The notes under the pieces were generated by a model that had not been told where the DNA came from, did not search any database, and saw only the letters and a program-made list of their open reading frames with translations. From contig DASRMR010000007.1 in the NCBI GenBank assembly GCA_035647815.1, forward strand, positions 1 to 64,000: 64,000 nt of DNA, read 5' to 3'. The position numbers were made by a program, and so were the translations under genes. This DNA is from JAAYRQ01 sp035647815 (lineage in GTDB: Bacteria > Bacillota > Syntrophomonadia > Syntrophomonadales > Syntrophomonadaceae). Positions 8,162 to 16,971 of this stretch are shown piece by piece. The stretch's first letter is position 1; each line of letters begins with the position of its first letter.

Positions 8162-8585
8162 TCAGATCCGAAAAAAAAGAACTAAGTAAGTCTGAACATT
8201 CTTCTTTTAAGACACCTTCACAAGTCTCCACCTGATGATTCAAAAATTGATATCTTACTACATCTAATATAGAACCTGCGGCACCTGCTTTAAGATCTTT
8301 AGCCCCAAAAACTAGTCGGCCTAATCTTGCATTTATCATAGCACCAGCACACATGGCACAAGGCTCTAATGTGCAGTATAATGTAGCATCACTAAGACGC
8401 CATCTGCCTAAATAATCGGCAGCTCTTTGTAAAACTAGTAATTCTGCATGATGTGTAGCATCTTGGTTTTTTTCCTTTTCATTATATGCCCAAGCAATTA
8501 CATCATCATCTTGCACAACTACTGCTCCAATCGGGACTTCCCCCATTAAAGCCGCCCTTTTGGCTAGATGAAGGGCAATTCTCAT
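8139..8585 (-). CDS. tadA: tRNA adenosine(34) deaminase TadA
   Basis: A 148-residue zinc deaminase that converts A34 to inosine in tRNA-Arg(ACG). The zinc and catalytic motifs are THHAELLVLQ (His and Glu) and TLEPCAMCAGAMI (PCxxC). The family core GEVPIGAVVV lies near the N-terminus. The ATG at 8585 is chosen because AAGGGA sits eight bases upstream; extending to 8657 would run the frame into tRNA-Arg(CCT). The 3' end extends 23 bases into tRNA-Ser(CGA), and the UGA stop lies inside that tRNA, so the last eight or so residues are encoded by tRNA sequence. Its substrate tRNA-Arg(ACG) is encoded close upstream. Confidence 0.93.
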   Translation of the reverse strand: MRIALHLAKRAALMGEVPIGAVVVQDDDVIAWAYNEKEKNQDATHHAELLVLQRAADYLGRWRLSDATLYCTLEPCAMCAGAMINARLGRLVFGAKDLKAGAAGSILDVVRYQFLNHQVETCEGVLKEECSDLLSSFFSDLRRDGRVG

Positions 8586-8624
8586 ATATATTTTATCCCT
8601 TAAAATCGGGACATCACCACCAAA

Positions 8625-8701
8625 TGGTGCACCCGAGAGGACTCGAACCCCTGGCACGTGGTTTAGGAAACCACTGCTCTATCCGCCTGAGCTACGGGCG
8701 C
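8625..8701 (-). tRNA. tRNA-Arg(CCT)
   Basis: Cloverleaf with acceptor GCGCCCG / CGGGTGC, discriminator A and encoded CCA. The anticodon loop TTCCTAA, closed by GTGGT/ACCAC, gives CCT, reading AGG. It lies 39 bases upstream of the tadA start. Confidence 0.95.
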
Positions 8702-8738
8702 TAATTTTTTTAGGTTCTGTTTTATTATCTTAAATTAA

Positions 8739-8815
8739 TGGCACGCCCGGCAGGAGTCGAACCTGCGACCTCCAGATTCGTAGTCTGTCACTCTATCCAG
8801 CTGAGCTACGGGCGC
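8739..8815 (-). tRNA. tRNA-Arg(ACG)
   Basis: Cloverleaf with acceptor GCGCCCG / CGGGCGT and encoded CCA. The anticodon loop CTACGAA gives ACG. This is the tRNA whose A34 TadA deaminates to inosine, so enzyme and substrate are close neighbours on the same strand. Confidence 0.95.
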
Positions 8816-8844
8816 ACACAAAGTTTGTTTTCATTTAATTTATA

Positions 8845-8937
8845 TGGCGGAGAGAGTGGGATTCGAACCCACGAGACAGTGTTAGCCGTCTACTCACTTA
8901 GCAGGCGAGCGCCTTCAGCCAGCTCGGCCATCTCTCC
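8845..8937 (-). tRNA. tRNA-Ser(GCT)
   Basis: Class II tRNA with acceptor GGAGAGA / TCTCTCC region, long variable arm and encoded CCA. The anticodon loop CTGCTAA, closed by CTCGC/GTGAG, gives GCT, reading AGC/AGU. Confidence 0.95.
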
Positions 8938-8949
8938 ATGTTAATAAAA

Positions 8950-9039
8950 TGGCGGAGGAGGTGGGATTCGAACCCACGGAACCCGCAAAGGTTCAACGGT
9001 TTTCAAGACCGCCTCCTTCAACCACTCGGACACCCCTCC
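8950..9039 (-). tRNA. tRNA-Ser(TGA)
   Basis: Class II tRNA with acceptor GGAGGGG / CTCCTCC, long variable arm and encoded CCA. The anticodon loop CTTGAAA, closed by GCGGT/ACCGT, gives TGA, reading UCA and, by wobble, other UCN codons. First tRNA after serS in the direction of transcription. Confidence 0.95.
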
Positions 9040-9125
9040 ATTAAAGAAGTATCATACGTCTCCTTAATGCAAATGAAAGTATATCATATGGCAATAATCG
9101 TTGTCAATAATACTTTTAGTGCTTA

Positions 9126-10403
9126 CTAGGGCATCTTTATAAACTCAATTCCACCCATATAAGGTATTAAGACTTTTGGTATTGAAACTGTACCATCTGC
9201 CTGTTGATAATTTTCTAATATAGCTGCAACTGTACGACCAATTGCAACTCCTGATCCATTTAAAGTATGAACGAACTTAGGCTTCTCTTTAACTGCTGGA
9301 CGATACCTTATATTAGCTCTACGAGCTTGAAAATCTTCACAATTAGAACAAGAAGAAATCTCCCTATATTCATTATTGCCAGGCATCCATACTTCGATAT
9401 CATAAGTTTTCGCTGCAGAAAAACCCATATCTCCTGTTGATAGTAAAACTACCCTATAAGGTAAGTCTAATAATTGTAATACTTTTTCCGCGTCAGCAGT
9501 CAGTTTTTCTAATTCTGCATAAGATTTATCTGGTTCAGTTATTTTAACTAACTCTACCTTATTAAATTGGTGTTGTCTTATTATTCCCCTAGTATCCCTA
9601 CCATGAGAACCTGCCTCAGCTCTAAAACAGGGAGAATACGCGGTTAATTTAATCGGCAGTTCTGCACCTTCTAGTATTTCGCCTCTATGAAGATTAGTTA
9701 AAGGAACCTCGGAAGTAGGAATTAAATACATATCCCGTCCCTCTAATTTAAACATATCGTCAGCAAATTTTGGTAATTGTCCTGTTCCTACCATGCAATC
9801 ACCTGTAACCATAAAGGGAGGTAAAATCTCCGTATAACCGTGTTCTTCTATATGCATATCTAAAAAGAAATTAATTATAGCCCGCTCCAAACGTGCTCCT
9901 AAAGATTTATAAACTGTGAATCTAGCACCAGATAATTTAGCTGCTCTTTCAAAATCTAAAATATCTAAATTAACTCCAATATCCCAGTGTGGTAAAGCAG
10001 TAAAATCAAACTCTCGAGGTTCTCCCCATTTTCTTATTTCTAGGTTGCTTTTTTCATCTAAGCCAACTGGCACTGATTCATGAGGTATATTAGGTAAAAT
10101 TAGTAATATTTCATCGATTGCTGTTTCTATTATTTTTAATTTATCATCATAATCCTTAATTTCTTGCCCGACTTTACGTACCTTTTCCATAAGTTCTACC
10201 GGGTCTTGTCCAGCTTTTTTCATCTTACCTACTTCTTGAGATGAAGTGTTACGAAAACTTTTTAATTCTTCCACCTGTACTAATATTTCACGTCTTTGCC
10301 CATCTAACTCTAAAAATCTATCTATTAAACCGGATAGATTCCTTTTCGCTAATGCATCATTAACTAATTGTGGATTAGCTCTTATTAACTTAGCATCTAA
10401 CAT
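9126..10403 (-). CDS. serS: Seryl-tRNA synthetase
   Basis: A 425-residue class II synthetase of normal length. The N-terminal part (to about residue 100) is the charged coiled-coil arm that grips the long variable arm of tRNA-Ser. The catalytic core shows TSEVPLTNLHRGEIL, the motif 2 loop FRAEAGSHGRDTRGIIRQHQF and the motif 3 region SGVAIGRTVAAILENYQ. It charges serine onto all four tRNA-Ser species encoded directly downstream, and also onto tRNA-Sec before SelA acts. The 53-base gap to serA has no T-box of its own, so expression probably comes from the T-box leader at 13.3 kb. Confidence 0.96.
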   Translation of the reverse strand: MLDAKLIRANPQLVNDALAKRNLSGLIDRFLELDGQRREILVQVEELKSFRNTSSQEVGKMKKAGQDPVELMEKVRKVGQEIKDYDDKLKIIETAIDEILLILPNIPHESVPVGLDEKSNLEIRKWGEPREFDFTALPHWDIGVNLDILDFERAAKLSGARFTVYKSLGARLERAIINFFLDMHIEEHGYTEILPPFMVTGDCMVGTGQLPKFADDMFKLEGRDMYLIPTSEVPLTNLHRGEILEGAELPIKLTAYSPCFRAEAGSHGRDTRGIIRQHQFNKVELVKITEPDKSYAELEKLTADAEKVLQLLDLPYRVVLLSTGDMGFSAAKTYDIEVWMPGNNEYREISSCSNCEDFQARRANIRYRPAVKEKPKFVHTLNGSGVAIGRTVAAILENYQQADGTVSIPKVLIPYMGGIEFIKMP

Positions 10404-10456
10404 AACTAGACCTCCGTTCCTCAGCTAAATAGTATGTTTTTCTATATTTATACTAT

Positions 10457-12049
10457 CTAAAAGTGCAATAATCTCGGCTTACTAATAATTCCATCAAGTT
10501 GGCTAAGCTTTTCTAATATTTCATCACTAACTTTATTATCCACATTGACTAACATTATCGCCGTATCACCTTTAGTTTTACGTGCTACTTTCATAGAGGC
10601 TATATTAACCCCTTCATCTCCTAATAGGCTAGCAAAAGGGCCAATAACCTTGGGGCGATCTTGGTTTTCTACCATCACTACATGTCCTTGTAAATCAGTC
10701 TCTGTTTCAAAACCATTTATCTCAACTAATAGTGGGTTTCTAGCTCTAGATAATGTACCCACTAATTCTAGACTCTTATTATCATTAATTATCTTCACAC
10801 TAATTACATTCTTATAACGTTTAGAACTTTGTGCCTCTTTATCTTCATAAATCTTAATACCACGGTCATCAGCTATTAATTTAGCATTAACATAAGTCAC
10901 CTTGTTCCACATTACCGGCTCTAAAAGACCTTTTAAAAATGCCACGGTTAACATTTCCGTCTCATTCATAGTTATTGGTCCACTATATGTTAATTCAACC
11001 CGGCCAATAGGGGATTTTTCTAACTGATAATAAATACTACCCAGTTCTTCAGCTAAATAAATATAAGGTCTTAGATAATTTAGTTCATCACTTAACATTG
11101 TAGGCAGATTAACTACATTCGGTACAATATCGCCTTTTAAAGCCTTAATAACCTGTTCGGCTATATTTTCGCCGACTCTTTTTTGGGCTTCAAAAGTATC
11201 TGCACCTAAATGAGGTGTAACTACAACATTTTTGAATTTGAACAAAGGATTATCGACTGCCGGTTCCTTTTCAAACACATCTAAACCAGCTGACTGAATA
11301 TGCCCCGATTTTAGTCCTTCTAATATAGCTGCTTCTTTTATAATTCCTCCACGAGCACAATTTACTATTCTGACCCCATCTTTAGCCAAAGCAAACATCT
11401 TTTCATCTAACATATGCATAGTTTCATCATTACGGGGTGTGTGTACCGAAATAAAATCTGACTTTTCTAATAATTCTTCTAAAGTTGGGCTCTTCTCTAC
11501 TCCAAATCTCTCAAATCTTTCATCAGGAATATAAGGATCGTAAGCGATAACTTGCATGTTAAAAGCTTTTAATCTAGTTGCTACCATGGACCCAATTCTA
11601 CCTAAACCAATAATTCCTACTGTCTTGCCATATAACTCTACACCCCGAAAAAGCTTTCTATCCCAAGTTCCATCTTTAAGATAATCATTAGCCCACGCGG
11701 TATTACGAGCTGATGATAATAATAAACTGATAGTCTGTTCAGCAGCTGAAATAGTATTACTATCAGGAGTATTAGCAACTATTACCCCATATCTAGTACA
11801 GGCGTCAACATCAATATTATCAATCCCGTTCCCAGCTCTACCTATAACTTTCAGCCGACTACCTTTACTAATTAATTCTTCATCTACCTTAGTAACACTT
11901 CTAACTATCAAGGCATCATATTGATCAATTATTTCCAGAAGTTCTTTCCGACTTATTCCATCCCGAAAATTTACTTCTAAATCTTTTCGCAGTAGTGCTA
12001 AACCTTCTTCAGCAATCCTTTCTGTAACTAAGACCTTTTTCTTTTCCAC
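10457..12049 (-). CDS. serA: D-3-phosphoglycerate dehydrogenase
   Basis: A 530-residue long-form SerA catalysing the first step of serine synthesis, 3-phosphoglycerate to 3-phosphohydroxypyruvate with NAD+. The domains are substrate-binding (1-100), Rossmann NAD-binding with VGIIGLGRIGSMVATRLKAF, the catalytic His region VVVTPHLGADTFEA, an intervening domain (about 320-450), and a C-terminal ACT domain (MVENQDRPKVIGPFASLLGD) that in relatives senses serine. The RAGNGIDNIDVDACT segment is also typical. It starts two bases past the aminotransferase stop, so the pair is coupled. Confidence 0.95.
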   Translation of the reverse strand: MEKKKVLVTERIAEEGLALLRKDLEVNFRDGISRKELLEIIDQYDALIVRSVTKVDEELISKGSRLKVIGRAGNGIDNIDVDACTRYGVIVANTPDSNTISAAEQTISLLLSSARNTAWANDYLKDGTWDRKLFRGVELYGKTVGIIGLGRIGSMVATRLKAFNMQVIAYDPYIPDERFERFGVEKSPTLEELLEKSDFISVHTPRNDETMHMLDEKMFALAKDGVRIVNCARGGIIKEAAILEGLKSGHIQSAGLDVFEKEPAVDNPLFKFKNVVVTPHLGADTFEAQKRVGENIAEQVIKALKGDIVPNVVNLPTMLSDELNYLRPYIYLAEELGSIYYQLEKSPIGRVELTYSGPITMNETEMLTVAFLKGLLEPVMWNKVTYVNAKLIADDRGIKIYEDKEAQSSKRYKNVISVKIINDNKSLELVGTLSRARNPLLVEINGFETETDLQGHVVMVENQDRPKVIGPFASLLGDEGVNIASMKVARKTKGDTAIMLVNVDNKVSDEILEKLSQLDGIISKPRLLHF

Positions 12050-12050
12050 C

Positions 12051-13223
12051 TTAATGCCCCTTTCCTTTTTGTAAGTTACTATATAAATAACCTTGAGCCT
12101 TCTTAACCCCTATTCCTAGCTCCAGTTCAAAACCTAGTTTAATTAAAGTTATTTCTAAAGCTACTAAAACTGATAATAAGTCGAGTTCTCTAACGTGTCC
12201 TAAATGACCAATTCTAAAAATTACATCATCTAAGGATTGCTGTCCACCAGCAAGTACAATATTAAAATCCTCCAACATAACCTGCCTAATTTTATTAGCC
12301 CCTATTTCCTTAGGAGCAATAACTGAAGTTACTGCTGTTGAAGCATTAATATCGGGAGCTAATAGATCTAACCCCATTTCTTTAATCCCTAATCTTACCA
12401 TATCACGGTAATTTAAATGTCTAGCAAAAATATTATCTAAGCCTTCTTGCAACAACATTCGTAAAGATTCTTGTAAACCAAAAAATATAGATATTGCTGG
12501 CGTAAAAGGGGTTTGACCCTTGTCTAAATATTTTAATCCTGCTGAAATATCCCAATAAAACTTAGTGTTTTTAGATTTATGATAAACTTCCATAGCCTTT
12601 TCATTAAAAGCCATAAAACTTAATCCTGGTGGAATCATAAAGGCTTTCTGTGAACCACTAACCACTACATCTAGCCCCCATTCATCCATCTTTAAATCTA
12701 AGGCAGCTAAACTACTTACTGCATCAACTAAAAATAAGGCTGGGTGATCTCCCATCGCCTTTTTCAACTGTTTTATATCATTAAATACTCCGGTTGATGT
12801 TTCATTATGAGTTACTAATACTGCTTTAATTTCTTGATTAACATCTTGTAATATTCTTTCTCTAATCAGTTCTGGATTAGCAGCTCTTCCCCATTCAACA
12901 TTGATTTCTTCAACATCAGCACCGAATTCACGAGCAGTTTTGGCAAATCTTTGTCCAAAGACTCCTATAGAAACGGCTAAAACCTTATCACCTGGTGAAA
13001 TAAAATTGACTATTGCCGCTTCCATGGCGCCACTGCCCGAAGAAGAATATATTAACAGATTATGCTTTGTTTTATAAAATTTCTTAATCCCCTCGGTTAC
13101 CTCAAGAATTATTTCCTTAAATTCAGGCCCTCTATGGTTTATCATAGGTCTATTCATAGCCCGTAATACTCTATCTGGTATAGCTGTAGGTCCAGGAAGC
13201 AACAAAAACTGTTCTCCCGTCAT
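12051..13223 (-). CDS. Serine-pyruvate / phosphoserine-type aminotransferase (class V)
   Basis: A 390-residue PLP enzyme of the alanine-glyoxylate/serine-pyruvate aminotransferase family. The opening FLLLPGPTAIPDRVLRAM is family-typical. The PLP Lys is K193 in VVVSGSQKAFMIPPG, with the cofactor-binding Asp in FLVDAVSSLAA. Next to serA and under a serine-type T-box, it probably makes the amino group transfer that leads to phosphoserine or serine, as similar genes paired with serA do in other anaerobes. A true SerC annotation would need phylogeny. It is the first gene of the operon. Confidence 0.87.
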   Translation of the reverse strand: MTGEQFLLLPGPTAIPDRVLRAMNRPMINHRGPEFKEIILEVTEGIKKFYKTKHNLLIYSSSGSGAMEAAIVNFISPGDKVLAVSIGVFGQRFAKTAREFGADVEEINVEWGRAANPELIRERILQDVNQEIKAVLVTHNETSTGVFNDIKQLKKAMGDHPALFLVDAVSSLAALDLKMDEWGLDVVVSGSQKAFMIPPGLSFMAFNEKAMEVYHKSKNTKFYWDISAGLKYLDKGQTPFTPAISIFFGLQESLRMLLQEGLDNIFARHLNYRDMVRLGIKEMGLDLLAPDINASTAVTSVIAPKEIGANKIRQVMLEDFNIVLAGGQQSLDDVIFRIGHLGHVRELDLLSVLVALEITLIKLGFELELGIGVKKAQGYLYSNLQKGKGH

Positions 13224-13259
13224 TAAACTAAAACCCCCTTGACAAAATTAAATTTAAAA

Positions 13260-13462
13260 AACAAAAAACCTCTCGTCCCTGTACAGGGACGAGAGGTAAA
13301 ATCCCGCGTTGCCACCCTTGTTGGTGAAATACACCCACTTATAATAGTTATAACGGCACTACTCACCGGCACTGCTTTTAAGCAGTCTGCTTCAGGGTGG
13401 ATTCGAAACATATCTGCACTGATTTTCACCAACCATCAGCTCTCTTAAGCAGTTTAGTTTTT
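13260..13462 (-). promoter_or_regulatory. T-box riboswitch controlling the serine operon
   Basis: The minus strand carries a Stem I region beginning near AGAGAGCTGATGGTTGGTG, the T-box motif AAGGGTGGCAACGCGGG (13303-13319), and a terminator hairpin with arms ACCTCTCGTCCCT / AGGGACGAGAGGT (13268-13297) followed by T-rich sequence. The best candidate specifier is UCG at 13404-13406, in the context TTTCGAATCCACCC, which codes serine and fits downstream serA and serS. UUC in a neighbouring register is an alternative I consider less likely. Uncharged tRNA-Ser would favour the antiterminator and switch the operon on. Confidence 0.9.
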
Positions 13463-13504
13463 ACTATGCCCTTGCATTGCATTTTAAAAATTAAGTTTGT
13501 TAAA

Positions 13505-13533
13505 ATTATATGTTATTTTTTATTATTTGACAA
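13505..13533 (-). promoter_or_regulatory. Promoter of the serine T-box operon
   Basis: Minus-strand -35 TTGTCA (13528-13533) and -10 TATAAT (13505-13510) are separated by 17 bases, directly upstream of the T-box leader and downstream of the pdxS stop. Confidence 0.75.
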
Positions 13534-13553
13534 GTTAATATTATAAGTAAAAT

Positions 13554-14438
13554 TTACCAGCCACGTTCCTGCATTTTTTCCTCAGGTTTTATGGTATTAA
13601 TATCTATTCCTACCATAGCTTCACCTAAGTCTTTGGAAAGCTCTGCTAATAGTTTGGCATCATTAAAGTTTTTCGTAGCCTCAACTATAGCTTTAGCTCG
13701 TTTAATTGGATCACCTGATTTAAAAATCCCTGAACCTACAAAAATGCCGTCACATCCCAATTGCATCATCAATGCAGCATCTGCTGGTGTAGCAATCCCA
13801 CCTGCAGCAAAATTAACTACTGGTAACTTTTTAAGTTTTTTGATTTCTAATATTAATTCATATGGTGCTTGCAAATCTTTTGCAGCAGTCATTAGTTCTT
13901 CATCAGGTAAATCAGCAATCCACCTTATATCAGCATTTATCTGCCTAATATGTCTGACCGCTTCTACAACATTACCTGTTCCTGGCTCACCTTTAGTCCT
14001 AATCATAGTGGCACCTTCAGCTAGGCGACGTAATGCTTCTCCTAAATTACGTGCTCCACACACAAAGGGAACTTGGTAATCCTTTTTATTAATATGATAT
14101 TTATCATCAGCAGGAGTTAAGACTTCGCTTTCATCAATAAAGTCAACACCTAAGCTTTCCAGGATTTGTGCTTCTACAATATGCCCTATACGACATTTAG
14201 CCATAACTGGGATGTTTACAACATCCATTATCTTCGTAACTATTGTGGGGTCAGCCATTCTTGCGATTCCACCTGCTGCCCTTATATCTGCTGGAACCCT
14301 TTCTAGTGCCATAACTGCACAAGCGCCAGCAGCTTCTGCTATTTTAGCTTGCTCAGGAGTAGTAACATCCATAATTACTCCGCCTTTTAATTTTTCAGCA
14401 AGTTTAGATCCAGTTTTAAAAACATTTTCTTGTTGCAT
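13554..14438 (-). CDS. pdxS: Pyridoxal 5'-phosphate synthase, PdxS subunit
   Basis: A 294-residue PdxS of normal length, highly conserved. Motifs include GGVIMDVTTPEQAKIAEAAG, the catalytic lysine in IPVMAKCRIGH, FIDESEVLTPAD, and the phosphate loops MIRTKGEPGTGNVVEAVRH and NFAAGGIATPADAALMMQLG. It condenses ribose 5-phosphate, glyceraldehyde 3-phosphate and ammonia into PLP. The ammonia normally comes from glutaminase PdxT, usually the next gene, but none is found beside it. PLP is the cofactor of the neighbouring aminotransferase and of SelA. Confidence 0.96.
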   Translation of the reverse strand: MQQENVFKTGSKLAEKLKGGVIMDVTTPEQAKIAEAAGACAVMALERVPADIRAAGGIARMADPTIVTKIMDVVNIPVMAKCRIGHIVEAQILESLGVDFIDESEVLTPADDKYHINKKDYQVPFVCGARNLGEALRRLAEGATMIRTKGEPGTGNVVEAVRHIRQINADIRWIADLPDEELMTAAKDLQAPYELILEIKKLKKLPVVNFAAGGIATPADAALMMQLGCDGIFVGSGIFKSGDPIKRAKAIVEATKNFNDAKLLAELSKDLGEAMVGIDINTIKPEEKMQERGW

Positions 14439-14522
14439 GACTCGCCCCTCCAGTAGAATGTTAAATTAACAATTAAAATCATGATTGAAATTGTAATACA
14501 CTTATCTAGTGTTGTATAGGTG

Positions 14523-16958
14523 TTATTCTTCCTTTTCTATTTTAAAACGGGCAAATGCGGCTATTTTATCTTTTTTAGCTAGTCTCATTAAAAGAACCCC
14601 TCGTGAATATCTCTTTTGTTCAGATACATCTTCCGCTTGTAGTCTAATCATATGACCATCACTAGTTAGTATTACTAACTCTTCGCCTTCTGATACAATT
14701 TTAAATCCTACTAAATTCCCATTGCGTTCGGTTAAAGTTATGCTTTTTAAGCCTTTTCCAGCTCGATTTTGGGTTTTAAATTCTTTTAGATCTGTCCTCT
14801 TACCATAACCGTTTTCTGTTACTAATAAGACAGAGGCACCTTCTCTATATTTATCCATGCCTATAACATAATCATCTTTAGATAACCCAATACCTATAAC
14901 TCCAGTTGCAGTTCTTCCCATCCTACGAACTTGCGATTCTTCAAATGAGATAGAAAAACCTTTAGCAGAAACTAACATAACCTTTTCATCTTTTTCTACT
15001 CTTATTACCTCGACTAATTCATCACCTGCTTGAAGATTTACTGCTATTAAACCATTTTTGCGAATATTATCAAATGCTGATAAGGCTACTTTTTTGATAA
15101 TACCGTTCTTAGTGACCATCATCAAGTTGCGTTCATTATAGTGTTTAGTCGCTATAATAGTCGTAACTAATTCGTCTGGGCGTAATTCGAGAAAGTTAAT
15201 TAAGGGCAAACCTCTCGCTTGTCTAGAGGCCTCAATAATATTGAAAGCCCGAGTAGAGAAAGCTCTGCCTTGATTAGTAAAATAAAGTACATCAGCTAAT
15301 ACACTCGTAACTAATATTTCACTTACAAAATCCTCGGTTCTTATCGTTGTTGCACTTACACCCCTGCCCCCTCTTTTTTGGGCTCGGTAAGTATCTAGTG
15401 GTTGTCTCTTTATATAACCTCTATCACTCAAAGTTATTACTACTTCGTGATCATCTATAAAATCTTCAATATTAAATTCGCCATCATCAAAGCTAATTTC
15501 AGTTCTTCTTTCATCACCATATCTTTTTCTAATATCTGCTAGATCTTCTTTTACTAAAAGTAATACTCTTTCTGGTCTAGCTAGAATATCTTTAAAATCT
15601 GCAATCTTATCTAGTAGTTGGTCAAACTCTTCATTTAGCTTTTCTCTTTCTAAACCAGTTAGTTGAGCTAATCTCATATCTAAGATGGCGTTAGCTTGGA
15701 TTTCCGTGAATTGAAAACCGCCTATTAAAGCTTGGCGCGCTGTTTCCCGATTATTACTATTTCTAATAATTTCTATTATTTCATCTAATGAATCAATGGC
15801 CCGGCGTAATCCCTCGACAATATGTAATCTATCTGATGCTAACTTTAGTTCGTGTTTTGTTCTTCTAGTTATAACCTCTTCACGGTGTTCAATATAATAT
15901 TCCATCATCTGCTTTAAGTTTAATATCCTAGGTTCACCGTTTACTAAACTTAACATGTTGATGCCGAAACTATTCTCTAATTGAGTATGTTTAAATAATC
16001 TATTGACTAATACATTTATATTAACATCTCGCCTAGCCTCTATGACTATACGAATACCTTTTCGATCAGATTCATCTCTTAAATCGACTATACCTTCAAC
16101 TTTTTTATCCCTAACTAATTCTGCAATCTTTTCAATCAATCGCGCCTTATTAACTTGATAAGGAAGTTCTGTTACTATAATTGCATTTCTTCCATTTTTG
16201 CGTTCTTCTATCTCATAACGCGATCTAATTCTAATACTACCTCTACCAGTATGAAACGCCTTTTTGATACCTTCCATACCCATAATAATTCCTGCGGTTG
16301 GGAAATCTGGGCCTTTTATCGTTTGCATTAATTCGTCGATAGTTATTTCTGGATCATCTATTATTTGAACTAATCCATCAATAATTTCTGTAAGATTATG
16401 TGGTGGAATATTAGTAGCCATTCCTACCGCTATTCCTGCTGAACCATTAATCAAAAGATTAGGTATCCTCGACGGTAAAACTGCAGGTTCTTGCCTACTA
16501 TCATCATAGTTTGGCCGCCAATCAACAGTATCTTTGTCAATATCGTTTAATAATTCCGATGCAATACGAGCCATGCGGCTTTCTGTATATCTCATAGCTG
16601 CAGCTGCATCGCCATCAACTGAACCAAAGTTACCGTGCCCGTCTACTAAAGGATAACGTAATGACCAGTTTTGAACCATTTTAACCATAGTTTCATAGAT
16701 AGCACTGTCCCCATGGGGATGGTACTTACCCATTACTTCCCCTACAATATAGGCGGATTTTCTATGTGGTTTATCATGTGTCATACCTTGATCGTGAAGA
16801 GCATATAATATCCTGCGATGTACAGGTTTTAGACCATCTCTAACATCAGGTAGAGCACGTGAAACTATAACACTCATGGAATATTCTAAAAACGACTTTT
16901 TTACTTCCTTTTCGATATCTATGCCGATAGTTTTATTAAATAGATTATCTTCTGCCAC
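14523..16958 (-). CDS. gyrA: DNA gyrase subunit A
   Basis: An 811-residue type II topoisomerase subunit. The breakage-reunion domain shows SRALPDVRDGLKPVHRRILY and the active-site tyrosine in AAMRYTESRMARIA near residue 125. The C-terminal beta-pinwheel contains a GyrA-box variant, AQKRGGRGV, which supports gyrase rather than topoisomerase IV. It cuts and religates DNA to introduce negative supercoils together with GyrB, encoded 13 bases upstream. Confidence 0.95.
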   Translation of the reverse strand: MAEDNLFNKTIGIDIEKEVKKSFLEYSMSVIVSRALPDVRDGLKPVHRRILYALHDQGMTHDKPHRKSAYIVGEVMGKYHPHGDSAIYETMVKMVQNWSLRYPLVDGHGNFGSVDGDAAAAMRYTESRMARIASELLNDIDKDTVDWRPNYDDSRQEPAVLPSRIPNLLINGSAGIAVGMATNIPPHNLTEIIDGLVQIIDDPEITIDELMQTIKGPDFPTAGIIMGMEGIKKAFHTGRGSIRIRSRYEIEERKNGRNAIIVTELPYQVNKARLIEKIAELVRDKKVEGIVDLRDESDRKGIRIVIEARRDVNINVLVNRLFKHTQLENSFGINMLSLVNGEPRILNLKQMMEYYIEHREEVITRRTKHELKLASDRLHIVEGLRRAIDSLDEIIEIIRNSNNRETARQALIGGFQFTEIQANAILDMRLAQLTGLEREKLNEEFDQLLDKIADFKDILARPERVLLLVKEDLADIRKRYGDERRTEISFDDGEFNIEDFIDDHEVVITLSDRGYIKRQPLDTYRAQKRGGRGVSATTIRTEDFVSEILVTSVLADVLYFTNQGRAFSTRAFNIIEASRQARGLPLINFLELRPDELVTTIIATKHYNERNLMMVTKNGIIKKVALSAFDNIRKNGLIAVNLQAGDELVEVIRVEKDEKVMLVSAKGFSISFEESQVRRMGRTATGVIGIGLSKDDYVIGMDKYREGASVLLVTENGYGKRTDLKEFKTQNRAGKGLKSITLTERNGNLVGFKIVSEGEELVILTSDGHMIRLQAEDVSEQKRYSRGVLLMRLAKKDKIAAFARFKIEKEE

Positions 16959-16971
16959 CTAAATCACCTCT

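Noticed and set aside
8486..9129. Plus-strand frames over the tRNA cluster (for example 8738-8944 and 8938-9129)
   Set aside because: They are antisense translations of tRNA genes, containing familiar artefacts such as RWDSNPRNP, with no ribosome sites.
13223..13448. Frames of 69 codons on both strands between the aminotransferase and pdxS
   Set aside because: They lie entirely over the T-box riboswitch and its terminator, whose RNA structure explains the sequence.
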